DNA from: Allacma fusca
Taxonomy: Eukaryota > Arthropoda > Collembola > Symphypleona > Sminthuridae
DNA: 64,000 nucleotides
Reading direction: 5' to 3'
NCBI GenBank assembly: GCA_947179485.1
Contig: CAMXBY010000011.1
Span: forward strand, 150,023-214,022
Position numbers and translations under genes: made by a program. Position 1 is the first letter of the stretch. Every line of letters begins with the position of its first letter. Under the pieces are notes generated by a model. It worked only from the letters and a program-made list of their open reading frames with translations. It made no database searches and had not been told where the DNA came from. Of the stretch, positions 39,961 to 51,040 are shown piece after piece.

Positions 39961-42959
39961 CATTTATTTTACGAATTTTTTAGAAGAAACCATTTCGCCA
40001 TGTACAATTTTTTATACAATTTGACAAAACAAATCAAACAATTTTTTAAAATTCTAAAAGGTGGTTATTTCAGGTTTTTAGGTATGAGCTTTAAGGATGT
40101 GTAGTCGACAAATTTATCGAACCATTTATTTTACGTGTTTTGTCAAAGCACCTATTTCACCATAATGACCAAAAAAATTATAATTTTTTTAAAAAACTAA
40201 AGTGTGTCTATTTAATGTCTCAAGGTATGAGCCTTTCAGGACCTGAAGTCGAAAAATTATTGAACCATTTATTTTACGAGTTTTGTCAAAGCACCAATTT
40301 GACCATGCATATCTTCAACACAAAATTATAAAAAAAATATTATTTTTTTTAAAGTCTAAAGTGTGTCTATTTAATGTCTTAAGATATGAGCCTTTCAGGA
40401 CCTGAAGTCGAAAAAATTATTGAACCATTTATTTTACGAATTTTTTAGAAGAAACCATTTCGCCATGTACAATTTTTTATACAATTTGACAAAAAAAATT
40501 CAAACAATTTTTTAAAATTCTAAAAGGTGGTTATTTCAGGTTTTTAGGTATGAGCTTTAAGGATGTGTAGTCGACAAATTTATCGAACCATTTATTTTAC
40601 GTGTTTTGTCAAAGCACCTATTTCACCATAATGACCAAAAAAATTATAATTTTTTTAAAAAACTAAAGTGTGTCTATTTAATGTCTCAAGGTATGAGCCT
40701 TTCAGGACCTGAAGTCGAAAAATTATTGAACCATTTATTTTACGAGTTTTGTCAAAGCACCAATTTGACCATGCATATCTTCAACACAAAATTATAAAAA
40801 AAAATATTATTTTTTTTAAAGTCTAAAGTGTGTCTATTTAATGTCTTAAGGTATGAGCCTTTCAGGACCTGAAGTCGAAAAAATTATTGAACCATTTATT
40901 TTACGAATTTTTTAGAAGAAACCATTTCGCCATGTACAATTTTTTATACAATTTGACAAAACAAATCAAACATTTTTTTAGAATTATGGAACGCGCCTTT
41001 TTCTTCTCTGCTAGTATGAGGTTTAAGGGAATCAAAGTAAAAAAAATATCGAACCATTTATTTTACGAGTTTTGTAAAAGAACCCATTTCGCCATGTACA
41101 CCTTTATACACAATTTGACAAAAAAAATCAAACAATTTTTTAAAATTGTGGAACGCGTGTTTTTATCTTCTGCTGGTATGAGGGTTTAGGGATTCACCGT
41201 CGAAAAAAATATCGAACCATTTATTTTACGAGTTTAAAAAAAAACCATTTGGCCATGTATACCTTTATACACAATTTGACAAAAAATTTAAACAATTTTT
41301 TAAAATTATGGAACGCGTGTTTTTATCTTCTGCTGGTATGAGGTTTTAGGGATTCACAGTCGAAAAAAATGTCGAACCATTTATTTTACGAGTTTTGTAA
41401 AAATACCATTGGGCCATGTACACCTTTATACACAATTTGACAAAAAAAATTCAAACAATTTTTTAAAATTCTAAAAGGTGGTTATTTCAGGTTTTTAGGT
41501 ATGAGCTTTAAGGATGTGTAGTCGACAAATTTATCGAACCATTTATTTTACGTGTTTTGTCAACGCACCTATTTCACCATAATGACCAAAAAAATTATAA
41601 TTTTTTTAAAAAACTAAAGTGTGTCTATTTAATGTCTCAAGGTATGAGCCTTTCAGGACCTGAAGTCGAAAAATTATTGAACCATTTATTTTACGAGTTT
41701 TGTCAAAGCACCAATTTGACCATGCATATCTTCAACACAAAATTATAAAAAAAATATTATTTTTTTTAAAGTCTAAAGTGTGTCTATTTAATGTCTTAAG
41801 GTATGAGCCTTTCAGGACCTGAAGTCGAAAAAATTATTGAACCATTTATTTTACGAATTTTTTAGAAGAAACCATTTCGCCATGTACAATTTTTTATACA
41901 ATTTGACAAAAAAAATTCAAACAATTTTTTAAAATTCTAAAAGGTGGTTATTTCAGGTTTTTAGGTATGAGCTTTAAGGATGTGTAGTCGACAAATTTAT
42001 CGAACCATTTATTTTACGTGTTTTGTCAAAGCACCTATTTCACCATAATGACCAAAAAAATTATAATTTTTTTAAAAAACTAAAGTGTGTCTATTTAATG
42101 TCTCAAGGTATGAGCCTTTCAGGACCTGAAGTCGAAAAATTATTGAACCATTTATTTTACGAGTTTTGTCAAAGCACCAATTTGACCATGCATATCTTCA
42201 ACACAAAATTATAAAAAAAATATTATTTTTTTTAAAGTCTAAAGTGTGTCTATTTAATGTCTTAAGGTATGAGCCTTTCAGGACCTGAAGTCGAAAAAAT
42301 TATTGAACCATTTATTTTACGAATTTTTTAGAAGAAACCATTTCGCCATGTACAATTTTTTATACAATTTGACAAAACAAATCAAACATTTTTTTAGAAT
42401 TATGGAACGCGCCTTTTTCTTCTCTGCTAGTATGAGGTTTTAGGGAATCAAAGTAAAAAAAATATCGAACCATTTATTTTACGAGTTTTGTAAAAGAACC
42501 CATTTCGCCATGTACACCTTTATACACAATTTCACAAAAAAAAAATCAAACATTTTTTCAAATTATGGCACATGTGTTTTTCTCCCCTGCTGGTATGAGG
42601 TTTTAGGGATTCACAGTCGAAAAAAATGTCGAACCATTTATTTTACGAGTTTTGTAAAAGAACCCATTTGGCCATGTATACCTTTTTACACAATTTGACA
42701 AATAAAATCAAACAATTTTTTAAAATTATGGAACGTGCGTTTTTCTCCTCTGCTGGTATGAGGTTTTATAGATTTACAATCGAAAAAAATATCGAACCAT
42801 TTATTTTACGAGTTTTGTAAAACAACCCATTTGTCCACGTATACCTTTATACACCATTTGACAAAAAAATCAAACATTTTTCTAAATTATGGAACGTGTT
42901 TTTCTTCTCAGCTGAAATGAGTTTTTAGGGATTCACAGTCGAAAAAAATATAGCCCAAT

Positions 42960-43880
42960 AGCACCAGACCAGTAAAGTTCAGAGATCAGGTTGATCAAAC
43001 TTGTTACGTTTAGTACCACTTTGACATTGAAAAATTTCAAACATTTTACCTGCTGCTCAAATTTCTGTTCTTTTGTTGATACCTCAATTACGTGAAACAA
43101 TCCCGACTCATTATTCAAATTGTGTTCAACATGTTTTTAAAAACGGTTCATTGTCCTTTTAGAGATTACATATTTACGCTTTAGTTATTTAGTTTATTTT
43201 ACAATTGTATTTGGGGAAATACTAAATCATGATAAAATAATTTTACATGCAATATTTTAAAAATATGTCTGCTGCCACTGTAGACATACATGGGAATAAT
43301 GTTTAAACCGATTTGATAAATAACTTAAAATAAGAGTTGACACGCGAATTTCTTACATTTTAGTTTTTCCATAAAAATTATTTGCCCTTGTTTATGCTTC
43401 CGTCAAAGATGTACAAATAATGCTGGATGAACTGCTGTTATTTTTACCAAATTTAGTTTGATTTAATTACATATAACCGCTTGAAATTTGGGATAATTCG
43501 TCAATTTGCCCCAAACTTTATAATAATTTTGATAATATGATGATACCGAATTTTGTATATTTTTTGTGGAATGCATTTTTGTGACCCCTGAAACGTCAGA
43601 AACGATTTACGACAATGTCTAACGTAAGCCGTAGTTGTTTGGAAAATTAGCATGTCTCAAAAGTTGAGGAGGGTGACTATAACCTCCATGATATCAACAA
43701 AACTTTTGTTTGTGAACTTTGCAATTTTTGCTTTCCGAATCTTTTTTATGCCTATTTGGTGTCCGTTTCCATTCAGATCGCTCGGTTTACTTGGTGGTAC
43801 GTCAATTTCTTCAAGTTTCTATGACATGAACAACTATAATGCAATAGTTTTAGGATTAAATGATTCGATAAACGTCTTTA
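42960..43880 (+). repeat. Dispersed ~0.9 kb element, copy A
   Basis: This sequence aligns by eye along its length with 61,673-62,700 and in its second half with 53,795-54,600, all in the same orientation. Landmarks are AGTTCAGAGATCAG near the start, GGGGAAATACTAAATCA in the middle and CGACAATGTCTAACGTAA near 43,610. It starts immediately where the satellite stops. An ATG-initiated 80-codon hydrophobic frame (43,652-43,894) lies near its end, and copy B has the same frame. No terminal inverted repeats or transposase were recognised, so the class is unknown. Confidence 0.75.
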
Positions 43881-44471
43881 CAATTCATGTATGAAAATCT
43901 GATTCTGTTGCAGGTACATTACCCAGGCCTGAATCCTCAACTTCAAACTAAGACCAGTGGTAAGTGATTATGATTGGTAAATAAATTTGATTATATTTAG
44001 AAACGCTGAGTAAATCTGGTCTTAACCCGCTTTCTAACAACAAAATAAACAACACTTTACAGAATTCAAGTACAGAATTTTTTATATTATTCTGGAATAT
44101 ATAAAATGCAACCTGTTTCATTTGAGGACCTTTTAAGTTTTAAACCCTGAGAATAATACACGTTCAACTAATATATTTTACTAATTTGGTTCGATGTATA
44201 GTTTCATGATAGCGGTAGAGTTTCAAACAAATACATTTCAATTCTTTGAATATTTATACTAGATCTCGATTTATGTCAGGATGGATAGATCTGCTGAGAA
44301 GCAGCCACGTGGTGCACGAGGTCGTTTCGGAAAAAAACTTGCTATTAAACCTTAACCTCCGAGTAAATATCAGGTAGCTTCTTTGTAAAGTATTTAGGCG
44401 CGTTAGGCATAAGTCAGTTGGTAAAATCTCATAATCAAATTTTGTTTATTATTTTAATTAACAACTTCAAG
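43881..44471. other. Spacer between element copy A and the first TBP-like locus
   Basis: Mostly AT-rich. It contains one well-bordered small candidate exon (about 43,915-43,961, between TTGCAG and GTAAGT) and an ATG at 44,281 that opens only 24 codons. I could not join either to the coding exon at 44,472 in a clean frame, so the 5' part of that transcript is unresolved. Confidence 0.4.
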
Positions 44472-44774
44472 GGTAACCGCAATGAAGTCACGGGACAGTT
44501 TATGCCAAAGTGTCTAACTCAGGGGACCATTTATATTCCCACTTCCAAAGGACTGATTGATCGGCTTTGTGAGAATGTTCGGACGGAGCACATTAAAAGG
44601 ACTGTCGAACAGGACGTCAGCACGCGGGATTTTAAGAAGGCAGCCTACTACATATCAGTAGGGCTAAGACCCAATTTGGTCCCGGAACGAGTACGAGCAA
44701 ATTTTGAGCACGCTATTAATACACCATACCTTGTCCGGGGAAATGAGAAGATGCTCCTTCGATTGAAACTGCCG
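44472..44774 (+). CDS. Upstream coding exon, unrecognised domain, probably 5' part of TBP-like gene A
   Basis: Open exon of 101 codons bounded by an acceptor (CTTCAAG before 44,472) and a donor (GCCG then GTAATT at 44,775), phase 0 at both ends. A 78-bp intron would join it in frame to the TBP-like exon at 44,853, so the two may encode one protein of just over 300 residues. The product is charged and mostly helical-looking, with a Met at 44,502 that could be a start. It contains GLIDRLCENVRTEHIKRTVE and VPERVRANFEHAINTPYLVR. I do not recognise the domain. Codon composition is balanced and unlike the spacers, which supports real coding. It could instead be the last part of a separate gene. The true 5' end is unknown. 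Confidence 0.55.
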
Positions 44775-44852
44775 GTAATTAATAAATGTTTTTTACAGTT
44801 TTTACTATTCTTTAGTGATTTTGTATGATATAAATATATTTACGTTTTGCAG

Positions 44853-45590
44853 ATGTTGCCAATTTTGGAACCGTCCCAAACACCACCTAGACAGCGTAGC
44901 CCATCTCCAGTAAAATTCGGGGTCTTGAAGGTCAACCATGTAGTTGCAACATTTAATGTTGGCAAAACGTTGGATGTTGCAGTGCTAAGCAGAAGCTTAA
45001 TTAACGTGGAGCAAAAAGCCTTCAACGTAAGTATCATCGTATAAATTTAAATGTTAATAACAATAATATATTTTGTAAACGCTGTATATTAATGATGCTG
45101 GAATTGTTGTTTGTAGAAATTTAATGTGCATATTCGCAAACAAGCGACCACCGTCAGCTTCTTCTCATCGGGGAAAGCTATATGTGTCGGGGCAAAGTCT
45201 ATGGAGGATTCCAAAGCACGGTGCCGGAAAGCTGCAAGAATGGTGCAACGAGTAGCTGGAAGTGGGTTCAAGCGTTATCGTGTCATCATCATAATGTGCA
45301 CGGCCCGGCTTCCTCGCGGAATTAACCTAGAAATGCTGGCCCGGAACAACACAGACCATGTATTTTACACCCAAGGTCAAGTTTGCAACTCTGCCCAAGT
45401 TAATATCCCTGATTTTAATACCGTCATCCGAGCTCACTCAACTGGATCTCTGATTTTATTTGGAAAGAATTTGGTAGATATGGAACTGGCGTATTCGTTT
45501 ACTGAAGAAATGGCCCAGGAAATTTGGAAATTCAAAACTGACGGTATTCCCGAAGAACCCTGTATTTCCCTTGATCCATTTTATTTTTAG
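44853..45590 (+). CDS. TBP-like protein A (divergent TATA-binding-protein core fold)
   Basis: Exons 44,853-45,026 and 45,117-45,590 are joined in phase 0 (90-bp intron, GTAAGT...TTGTAG) and give 215 residues from the ATG at 44,853. After a Pro/Ser-rich leader, HVVATFNVGKTLDV matches the start of the first TBP repeat, and VSFFSSGKAICVGAKS matches the TBP signature FSSGK...GAKS closely. The second repeat is recognisable by spacing (RLPRGINLE; GSLILFGKNLVDMELA). TBP binds the minor groove of promoter DNA and nucleates transcription complexes in the nucleus. By eye the two intercalating Phe positions of the first half are kept, while the second-half FVSGK Phe is His here. It has a short C-terminal tail absent from paralogues B-D. 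Polyadenylation signals lie at 45,878 and 45,890. It may start further upstream if the exon at 44,472 is joined. A TBP-related factor rather than housekeeping TBP is likely. Confidence 0.8.
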
Positions 45591-46841
45591 TCTATAGTGA
45601 AGTAATTTTGATGATTGACACTGATATATTTGCTATGACTTATATCTATTACCTGTACCTGAATGAATTCCAAGTGTTTATGCATGCGGTATATTTTTAT
45701 AGTTTTTTTGTAAAATGAAATTGTACGAATAATTATCACAGTTTTAATTTTTGTAATTTGACACTTTTAAATATTGCCATCCTGTTATAAATTAGTCATT
45801 TTGCAATTTCTCAATGTATGGTTTTTCAAACTACTCTATAGGTTCTTAATATTCGTTTATTATTGTTTATAATTATTAATAAAATGCTGAATAAAATTAA
45901 AAAGAAATAGAAATCAACGCAATCAAATATACATTAAAATTTATTTTGCTCATTTTTCATAATTTACATTTCACTGAGCAATTGCAGAGCTAAACAAGAG
46001 ACGTCGTCTACATATTTGAGACCAAAACTAACATGATGAAATTTAAAAGTCATTCGTAAAATTGTCATACTATTTTTATCTTTAAATTTGTTGTCAAAAC
46101 ATTTATCAATTATTTATTTCACCCATTCCGTCAACAAGCATGAATTACATGGTAATTATTTTGCAATTTTAATAAATTTTGCTTCTTATCGTGGTAGATG
46201 CGACTTGTTTTTAAATTTATTTTGAATGGTAATAATTAAAGAAGAAGACGCCAATCGATCTGGTGTCAACTAGATCAAAATATAAACATTAGTGATACTA
46301 TTAGCAAGCACAACATATTCGATAAATATATTACTATTTAAAAATATGTTTGGGTCATCTTATAAAAATCTGGGACTTGCCGTGAATGATTTTTGAGAAT
46401 ACTGTACTACTCAAACCGAAATATTATATTTTGAGAATTCAATATCAAGCAAAATACTAATATATATATACTCTTATTGCATTTTCCAAATGAATTTCCT
46501 TTTTAACATATCTAGTAAACCCTTTAAAAAAAGTCGTCAAAAATATTTGACCTTGCACCATAATTTTGGCCTTGTCTGGCGCATTCCTTAATTTTTCATT
46601 AAAGTGATGCTATTATGCATCCGTTAAAGATTTACTATTGCTTGTTTGGAGTTAGTTATGGTTTTAGTTAAAGTTAAGTCGGTAATTATTTGCTACCCCT
46701 TGGAAGGCAATTGATTGTGGCCCCTTTTCAGGTAAACAACATTTCAAAGCTTTATTCTTGTCATAATATTTTTTACAACAATGTGATGTAATGAAGCAAA
46801 TTGTTTCTCTTGTGCGCAGAGTAAAAAAATTTTCAAAAGAA
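45591..46841. other. Intergenic spacer, TBP-like A to B
   Basis: Holds the 3' UTR of gene A with two AATAAA signals (45,878 and 45,890), then AT-rich sequence without convincing frames. A possible 5' exon of gene B may end at a CAG/GTAAAC donor near 46,731, with the acceptor GTGCGCAG just before 46,821. I found no good copy of the shared 22-nt motif here. Confidence 0.5.
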
Positions 46842-47480
46842 ATGGGGTCCCAAAGACGCGTCACAGTAGAAAATATTGTGGCTAAATTCAACGTGGGCAA
46901 GCCGTTGAACATCCGTGTCATAGCCTGGGTTTTATTCACCGCCGAGAACTGGGCAGGTTCTTTTAACGTAATGATGACTTAATGTTGCTGATTCTAAAAC
47001 AATGTTGGTTTATGTAAAGTAAAGTATAAAAAACTGAATATAAACTTTTCTATTTGAATAATTTTTCAGAGTCGTTTCCTACAATTTCGGAACGAGGACG
47101 TAACCGTGAGGTTCTATGATTCCGGCAAAGCTATAGCGTTTAACGTAAAGTCTTTGGAGAATTTACGCACCAGGTGCAGGAATGCAGCGCAGATTATCCA
47201 GAATGTGGCCCAGTCTTCGTTTCACAACTTTCGTCTGGTTTCGATTACTGGCACAGGCAAGATTCGGCGCGATATAAATCTGGAAAATTTGGCTGCGCTC
47301 AACAAGGAAATTGTGGTCTCCATTTCAAACGGCACCGCTAAATGTGATTTTCCACTCTTTGGCTCGGTAGTTCGTGTCCATAAATCTGGATCTCTTGTGG
47401 TTATAGGAAAGGACTTGAAAAAGATGGAACTTGCCGTTTTGAAAGTCGAGAAAATGGCAAACGTCGTCTGGCGAAACTAA
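46842..47480 (+). CDS. TBP-like protein B
   Basis: Exons 46,842-46,967 and 47,070-47,480 are joined in phase 0 (102-bp intron) and give 178 residues, almost exactly the ~180-residue TBP core. First repeat: ENIVAKFNVGKPLNI and RFYDSGKAIAFNVKSLEN. Second repeat: KIRRDINLENLA and GSLVVIGKDLKKMELAV. The intron falls after Phe-Asn at the same place as in the other three paralogues. The start was taken at the ATG at 46,842 because a splice acceptor (GTGCGCAG) lies just upstream; an in-frame ATG at 46,791 would add 17 residues. The Phe before the intron aligns with the first TBP intercalating Phe, the next is Tyr, and the second-half counterpart is His. Polyadenylation signal at 47,718. No long activation domain is present. 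Confidence 0.82.
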
Positions 47481-48338
47481 GTAATAACATGTTCTACCCT
47501 AATTTTAATGCCAGGACAACATCCAATTTGTTTATCTATTTAACGTCCCAAGTAATGTATAAGACTAGTAACAATGAATTGATTAGTGATTAAATGTAAG
47601 TATTATGTTACTCTATCAAGTGTGAAAATTTATTCAAATAATATCTTTTTATTATCCTGTTGATAGACGCCTGTAAGTCCTATCAAAATGCTTTGTCTTT
47701 GAGTATTGTTAAACGTAAATAAACTAGGTGCAATAACATTTGTATAAATAACGCAACTTGAAAGTATGCAACCAACCCAATATTAATATGTATTTATGAT
47801 GTTTCTATAAATGTTTTGAAAATGAAGTGTTGGCACTGGTGAATGAGTCTTTTTTACTAAAATGTATATAAAATCAATAATGAAATTAAAATTATATTCG
47901 ATACATTATGTGATGATATGATAATATCATTTATGATTATATGATACTAGATTTTTCGGGTTTTAGTTTCCCAGGAAATTCATTGTATATATTAATTTGC
48001 CGCTTATTTAGGCACAAAGTGTCGGGGTTGGTTTACATGATTGGTGTTGCTACAAACGATTGCTACGATTAGTTGTTGTTCTGTAAATGCAACAGCTAAT
48101 CGTTAGCAACAATTTAATCTACTTGTGCATGTGACAGAGCAGTAGTATACCTTGCAACACAAAATCTATCACAAACTAAGCAATTTCAATTTTTGCAACG
48201 GTGAATCTCGCCAAAATATTTTGCAAACCTGCCGTAAAAAGTTGTTGGACTTTGGGTTTGAAAGTAAATGTCGTAAGTTTGAGTTTTGATTTTAAAATTC
48301 CTAGTCGACTATGAGCGTTGATTTATGCGCGCCACACT
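47481..48338. other. Intergenic spacer with a short hairpin
   Basis: The 3' UTR of gene B is followed by AT-rich sequence. An imperfect inverted repeat spans 48,060-48,109 (arms TTGCTACGATTAGTTGTTG and CAACAGCTAATCGTTAGCAA, loop about 11). No coding signal seen. Confidence 0.5.
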
Positions 48339-48410
48339 AGAGCAGACACTAGGTCCACTCTAACACCTTGAGAATCATAAACCATTTCAAACACCAACTG
48401 CTCCAATCAG
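48339..48410 (+). promoter_or_regulatory. Shared 22-nt motif and inferred non-coding first exon of small-protein gene 1
   Basis: AGAGCAGAC, six bases, then GTCCACTC at 48,339-48,360, followed by CTTGAGAATCA (also present downstream of the motif at 58,885) and a splice donor CAATCAG/GTATTT at 48,411. The acceptor AATACAG at 48,502 lies 22 bases before the ATG. The same arrangement at 56,256 and 58,885 suggests a core promoter or transcription-start element. Confidence 0.65.
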
Positions 48411-48524
48411 GTATTTAGAGTAAAAAACAGAAACTATTAAATATAAAGGGCAATGAAATGGTTTCAAAACTTTTCATCTGATTTTTTAAATTCCTAATAC
48501 AGATTTTTTATTGGACAAGGCAAC

Positions 48525-49253
48525 ATGTCGGACAATCCTGTCATTTCAAAAGAGGTGGTCGTGTCACCCACTCCTGTTGACCTTGAGAATATAATAATGT
48601 ACGTGAAACTTTGATGTAATAATTTAGCATCAGTTATTCTTTTTTGATTTCACACATTTAAAATGGCCCGGTTTCAGGGAGTACAACGGCTTCAAATACG
48701 ATGATGGATTGCGTGTTGCGAATTTTTTAAAAGCCACGGATTTGTTTCCCCTTGTATTTCATCCCGAGGTTCCGGCCCTCGTCAAAATTAAGGTACCATG
48801 TTTATAAGTTGGTTTCTGATAATTCTTGCTAACATTTTGAATTCTAGTTCTTTCCCAATCGAGCCACAGACAGTGTCAGTGATTACATTTTGCGCCACGT
48901 GTTGATTTACCCATTGGATTATGGAATTTCAAAACATGACATTCTAAAAGTGGAGCAGGTTACATTTGAGATCTTGGGAATAAAACCAGAAACTCCTAAA
49001 GCAGTCACTGTGAGTGCAAAAATAGCGGAATACAATTGCTAACCTAGGACAATATAGTATGTAACATTAGCAATAACTCATGCTTGCTTTGCAAACGTGT
49101 TCTAATGATTTTTATCGAATCCCATATAAGCAGGACATGGCAACAGAGGAGCCTGAACCAGAAAAAAAGGAATCACCTGCGCAAACTGGCGCAAACTGTT
49201 TTTCTCCAATTACGGTCTTGACGCAACAAAGAAACGTTAATTCGCATACGTAA
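48525..49253 (+). CDS. Unrecognised small-protein family, member 1
   Basis: Four coding exons, 48,525-48,598, 48,678-48,792, 48,848-49,009 and 49,134-49,253, give 156 residues. All introns are GT/AG (79, 55 and 124 bp). The conserved core covers residues ~25-110: EYNGFKYDDGLRVANFLKA, an aromatic/hydrophobic stretch, then FFPNRA...DYILRHVLIYPLDYGISKHDI. The tail is acidic, then polar, and differs in each paralogue. Secondary structure looks mostly helical, with no signal peptide or membrane segment. The second and third exons are exactly 115 and 162 nt, as in the members at 54.7 and 59.1 kb, so the three genes arose by duplication. I do not recognise the domain. Polyadenylation signal at 49,400. 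Lying among TBP-like genes and sharing their promoter motif hints at co-expression, not function. Confidence 0.75.
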
Positions 49254-50903
49254 TGAATAACTCTCTTGTCAACCCACTTGTAAAAAAACTATCATCAGTA
49301 ACTATCAAAAATTACCTAATTTTATTCGTTTAAAGGATAAATTTGTAAAAACTTTTCTCGTGTGCATTTGGCCGCATGTAAAAACGTCGTTTGAATTATA
49401 ATAAAAAACACTTAGACTTGAATGGTATTAGTGTGCAGTAATATTCTGAAATTGTATTAGATTAGCCGGACACTGAAACATTTAAAGAATACAACCTGCT
49501 TGCAACAGACGTACGGTAATTTACACTAGTTAATTAATAAATTCAGCAAAAATTATTAAAGTAACCCATTGGCCAGAATTGAAATCATTTCAGATAAAAG
49601 ACCAATGCAACTATGCTGAAGATTAAGGCAACTCTGGATTGTTTAAATTGTGTTTATTCAACATGTTTGTACGGTACATTTAATTCTTTTGATTCAAGCC
49701 TTTTAAGGTATCGAAACTACACTTTTTGCTATTTTTACATGAAATTATTCAAATTTCCATTTGAATAACAAAATGTTAATAAATATATTATAAAAGCAAA
49801 TTTGTTTCCACAGATAGTTTTGTCTACATTAAATTCATTCAAGTATATAAATAAATCATTTCGTATGGGAATTCAAATACCGGTAAAATGATGCTTTGTA
49901 TTGCAACAGTAGTCCCCAAGTACCCGGATCATTGACTACGTTTAAGTAGTCTTTTGTAATAGTTTCTTGAGTAGAGCGGTTCCCATGTTGCGATCCGTTT
50001 AGACTTTGCTTTGACTCATGAGTTCATCCTTACGAATTGACAGCAACTTCAAAATAAAAAGTGTACAAATGTTTTTCTCTAGTTCTGACGAATATGCTTT
50101 TCTGGCAAAAAATAATAGGAACGATCTGTCGTCTTTTTAGTGCTGATGCCTTACTGTCATTAACGTTCGAGTTGATCAACCACAAAACATTTGGTATAGT
50201 CGGAAAATATTTTGCAAAGTATTTCCACTTACGGTTGCTCCCTTTCTTTTACTACAAAAATAATCCGATGGGATTAAATGTGAAAAAAATTGAAAAAATT
50301 GGTAACATTTACTTAGCTAATTTCTCAGCGTTACTGTCATCAATGCTCGCGTTTATAAGGAACCCAACAGTCCACAGGAGTGTCAAAAATCTTTCAGCAC
50401 CAGGTGTCGGAAAGATAACTTGAAAGGTGTAAACTCCAATGTTCTATTCATTTCGTCCATTTGAGTCACCAAAATGGTTTGACAAAGTTTACCAATGCTT
50501 TGATCATTCAAAGCAGGGTTTGTCCAGTGACGTTGATAGTTATTGTTTATGGATTTGTTTATGGAACCAGTTGTGCATATGAATGGCAAACTGTATACAT
50601 GTTTACACGACATTTTTGCTATTTCCACTATTATCAACATATTATCACGTCTACTACAAATTATTAAATAATTAATACAAAGTAATAAACGTCATAATAC
50701 TGGGCATGTGAGTATTTGCAGTTCTAGCTGGATTTGACAATGTGTAAAGGAATATAGATTGTCGGACGGTGAATATCCCTTAAAATTGTGAATGCATTTT
50801 AAGCATGAAACCGGTTAGAATTTAATTTTGTTGCCACGGCTAACGCTCACACATTGAAAAACGTATTTCTAGCCAAAGTGAATGTCTGACCATGTGACAT
50901 CGA
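49254..50903. other. Gene-poor spacer
   Basis: AT-rich. It holds the 3' UTR of the preceding gene, then sequence with no coding signal I trust. A 120-codon frame on the plus strand (50,061-50,423) has no ATG start and no recognisable domain or splice context, and overlapping frames on the other strand are equally weak. Confidence 0.5.
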
Positions 50904-50925
50904 ATGACCAGACAACAAGTCGACT
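50904..50925 (+). promoter_or_regulatory. Degenerate copy of the shared 22-nt motif upstream of TBP-like C
   Basis: GACCAGACAACAAGTCGACT matches the motif copy at 56,256 (GAGCAGACTACAAGTCCACT) at 17 of 20 positions. It lies about 115 bases before the ATG of gene C, roughly where the intact motifs lie relative to their genes. Confidence 0.4.
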
Positions 50926-51040
50926 AAGTTTACATTTTTGTATAGAGTACACTAAATGAACCGCTACATAGAATTTTGGTAAAAGGCGTATAATAAAAAC
51001 TGCTGTTATTGTTTAGGAAAAGTCGAAAAACCATTTCAAA

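Larger units (their letters stand above)
481..42952 (+). repeat. Large tandem satellite array, ~156-160 bp monomer
   Basis: Continuous head-to-tail array of an AT-rich monomer in a single orientation. Each monomer carries the core CCATTTATTTTACGAGTTTT, a CCATTTGGCCATGTATACC-type segment, an AATTTTTTAAAATT segment and a GGTATGAG segment followed by GTCGAAAAA. Homopolymeric A and T tracts recur through each monomer, as in many satellites thought to bend DNA or position nucleosomes. The array ends sharply at about 42,952, partway through a monomer. The interior is far more homogeneous than the left edge, the usual result of unequal exchange. A pericentromeric or subtelomeric location is possible but not shown. 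Confidence 0.95.

Noticed and set aside
3699-42214. Fifty-one near-identical 63-codon frames on the plus strand within the satellite
   Set aside because: They begin at TTG rather than ATG, have no splice or promoter context, and exist only because the trimer unit is repeated. Identity between copies is DNA-level homogeneity, not evidence of selection on protein.
481-42952. CRISPR-like or bacterial direct-repeat array
   Set aside because: Monomers are contiguous with no unique spacers, and the window has spliceosomal introns, so a prokaryotic array is excluded.
481-42952. CENP-B box within the satellite monomer
   Set aside because: No segment fits the NTTCG....A..CGGG pattern; the TTCACCGTCG stretch is not a match. 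A centromeric role cannot be argued from this.
43915-43961. Small exon with good borders before TBP-like A
   Set aside because: Open but too short to identify and not joinable to a following exon with confidence; mentioned only as part of the spacer.
44281-44355. ATG at 44,281 as the start of TBP-like A
   Set aside because: The frame closes after 24 codons, and the available GT donors give a phase that creates a stop on joining to 44,472.
50061-50423. 120-codon plus-strand frame
   Set aside because: No ATG start, AT-driven hydrophobic composition, no recognisable domain and no splice signals in a convincing arrangement.
50383-50640. 85-codon minus-strand frame overlapping another on the plus strand
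   Set aside because: No domain, no paralogue elsewhere in the window and no polyadenylation or splice context.
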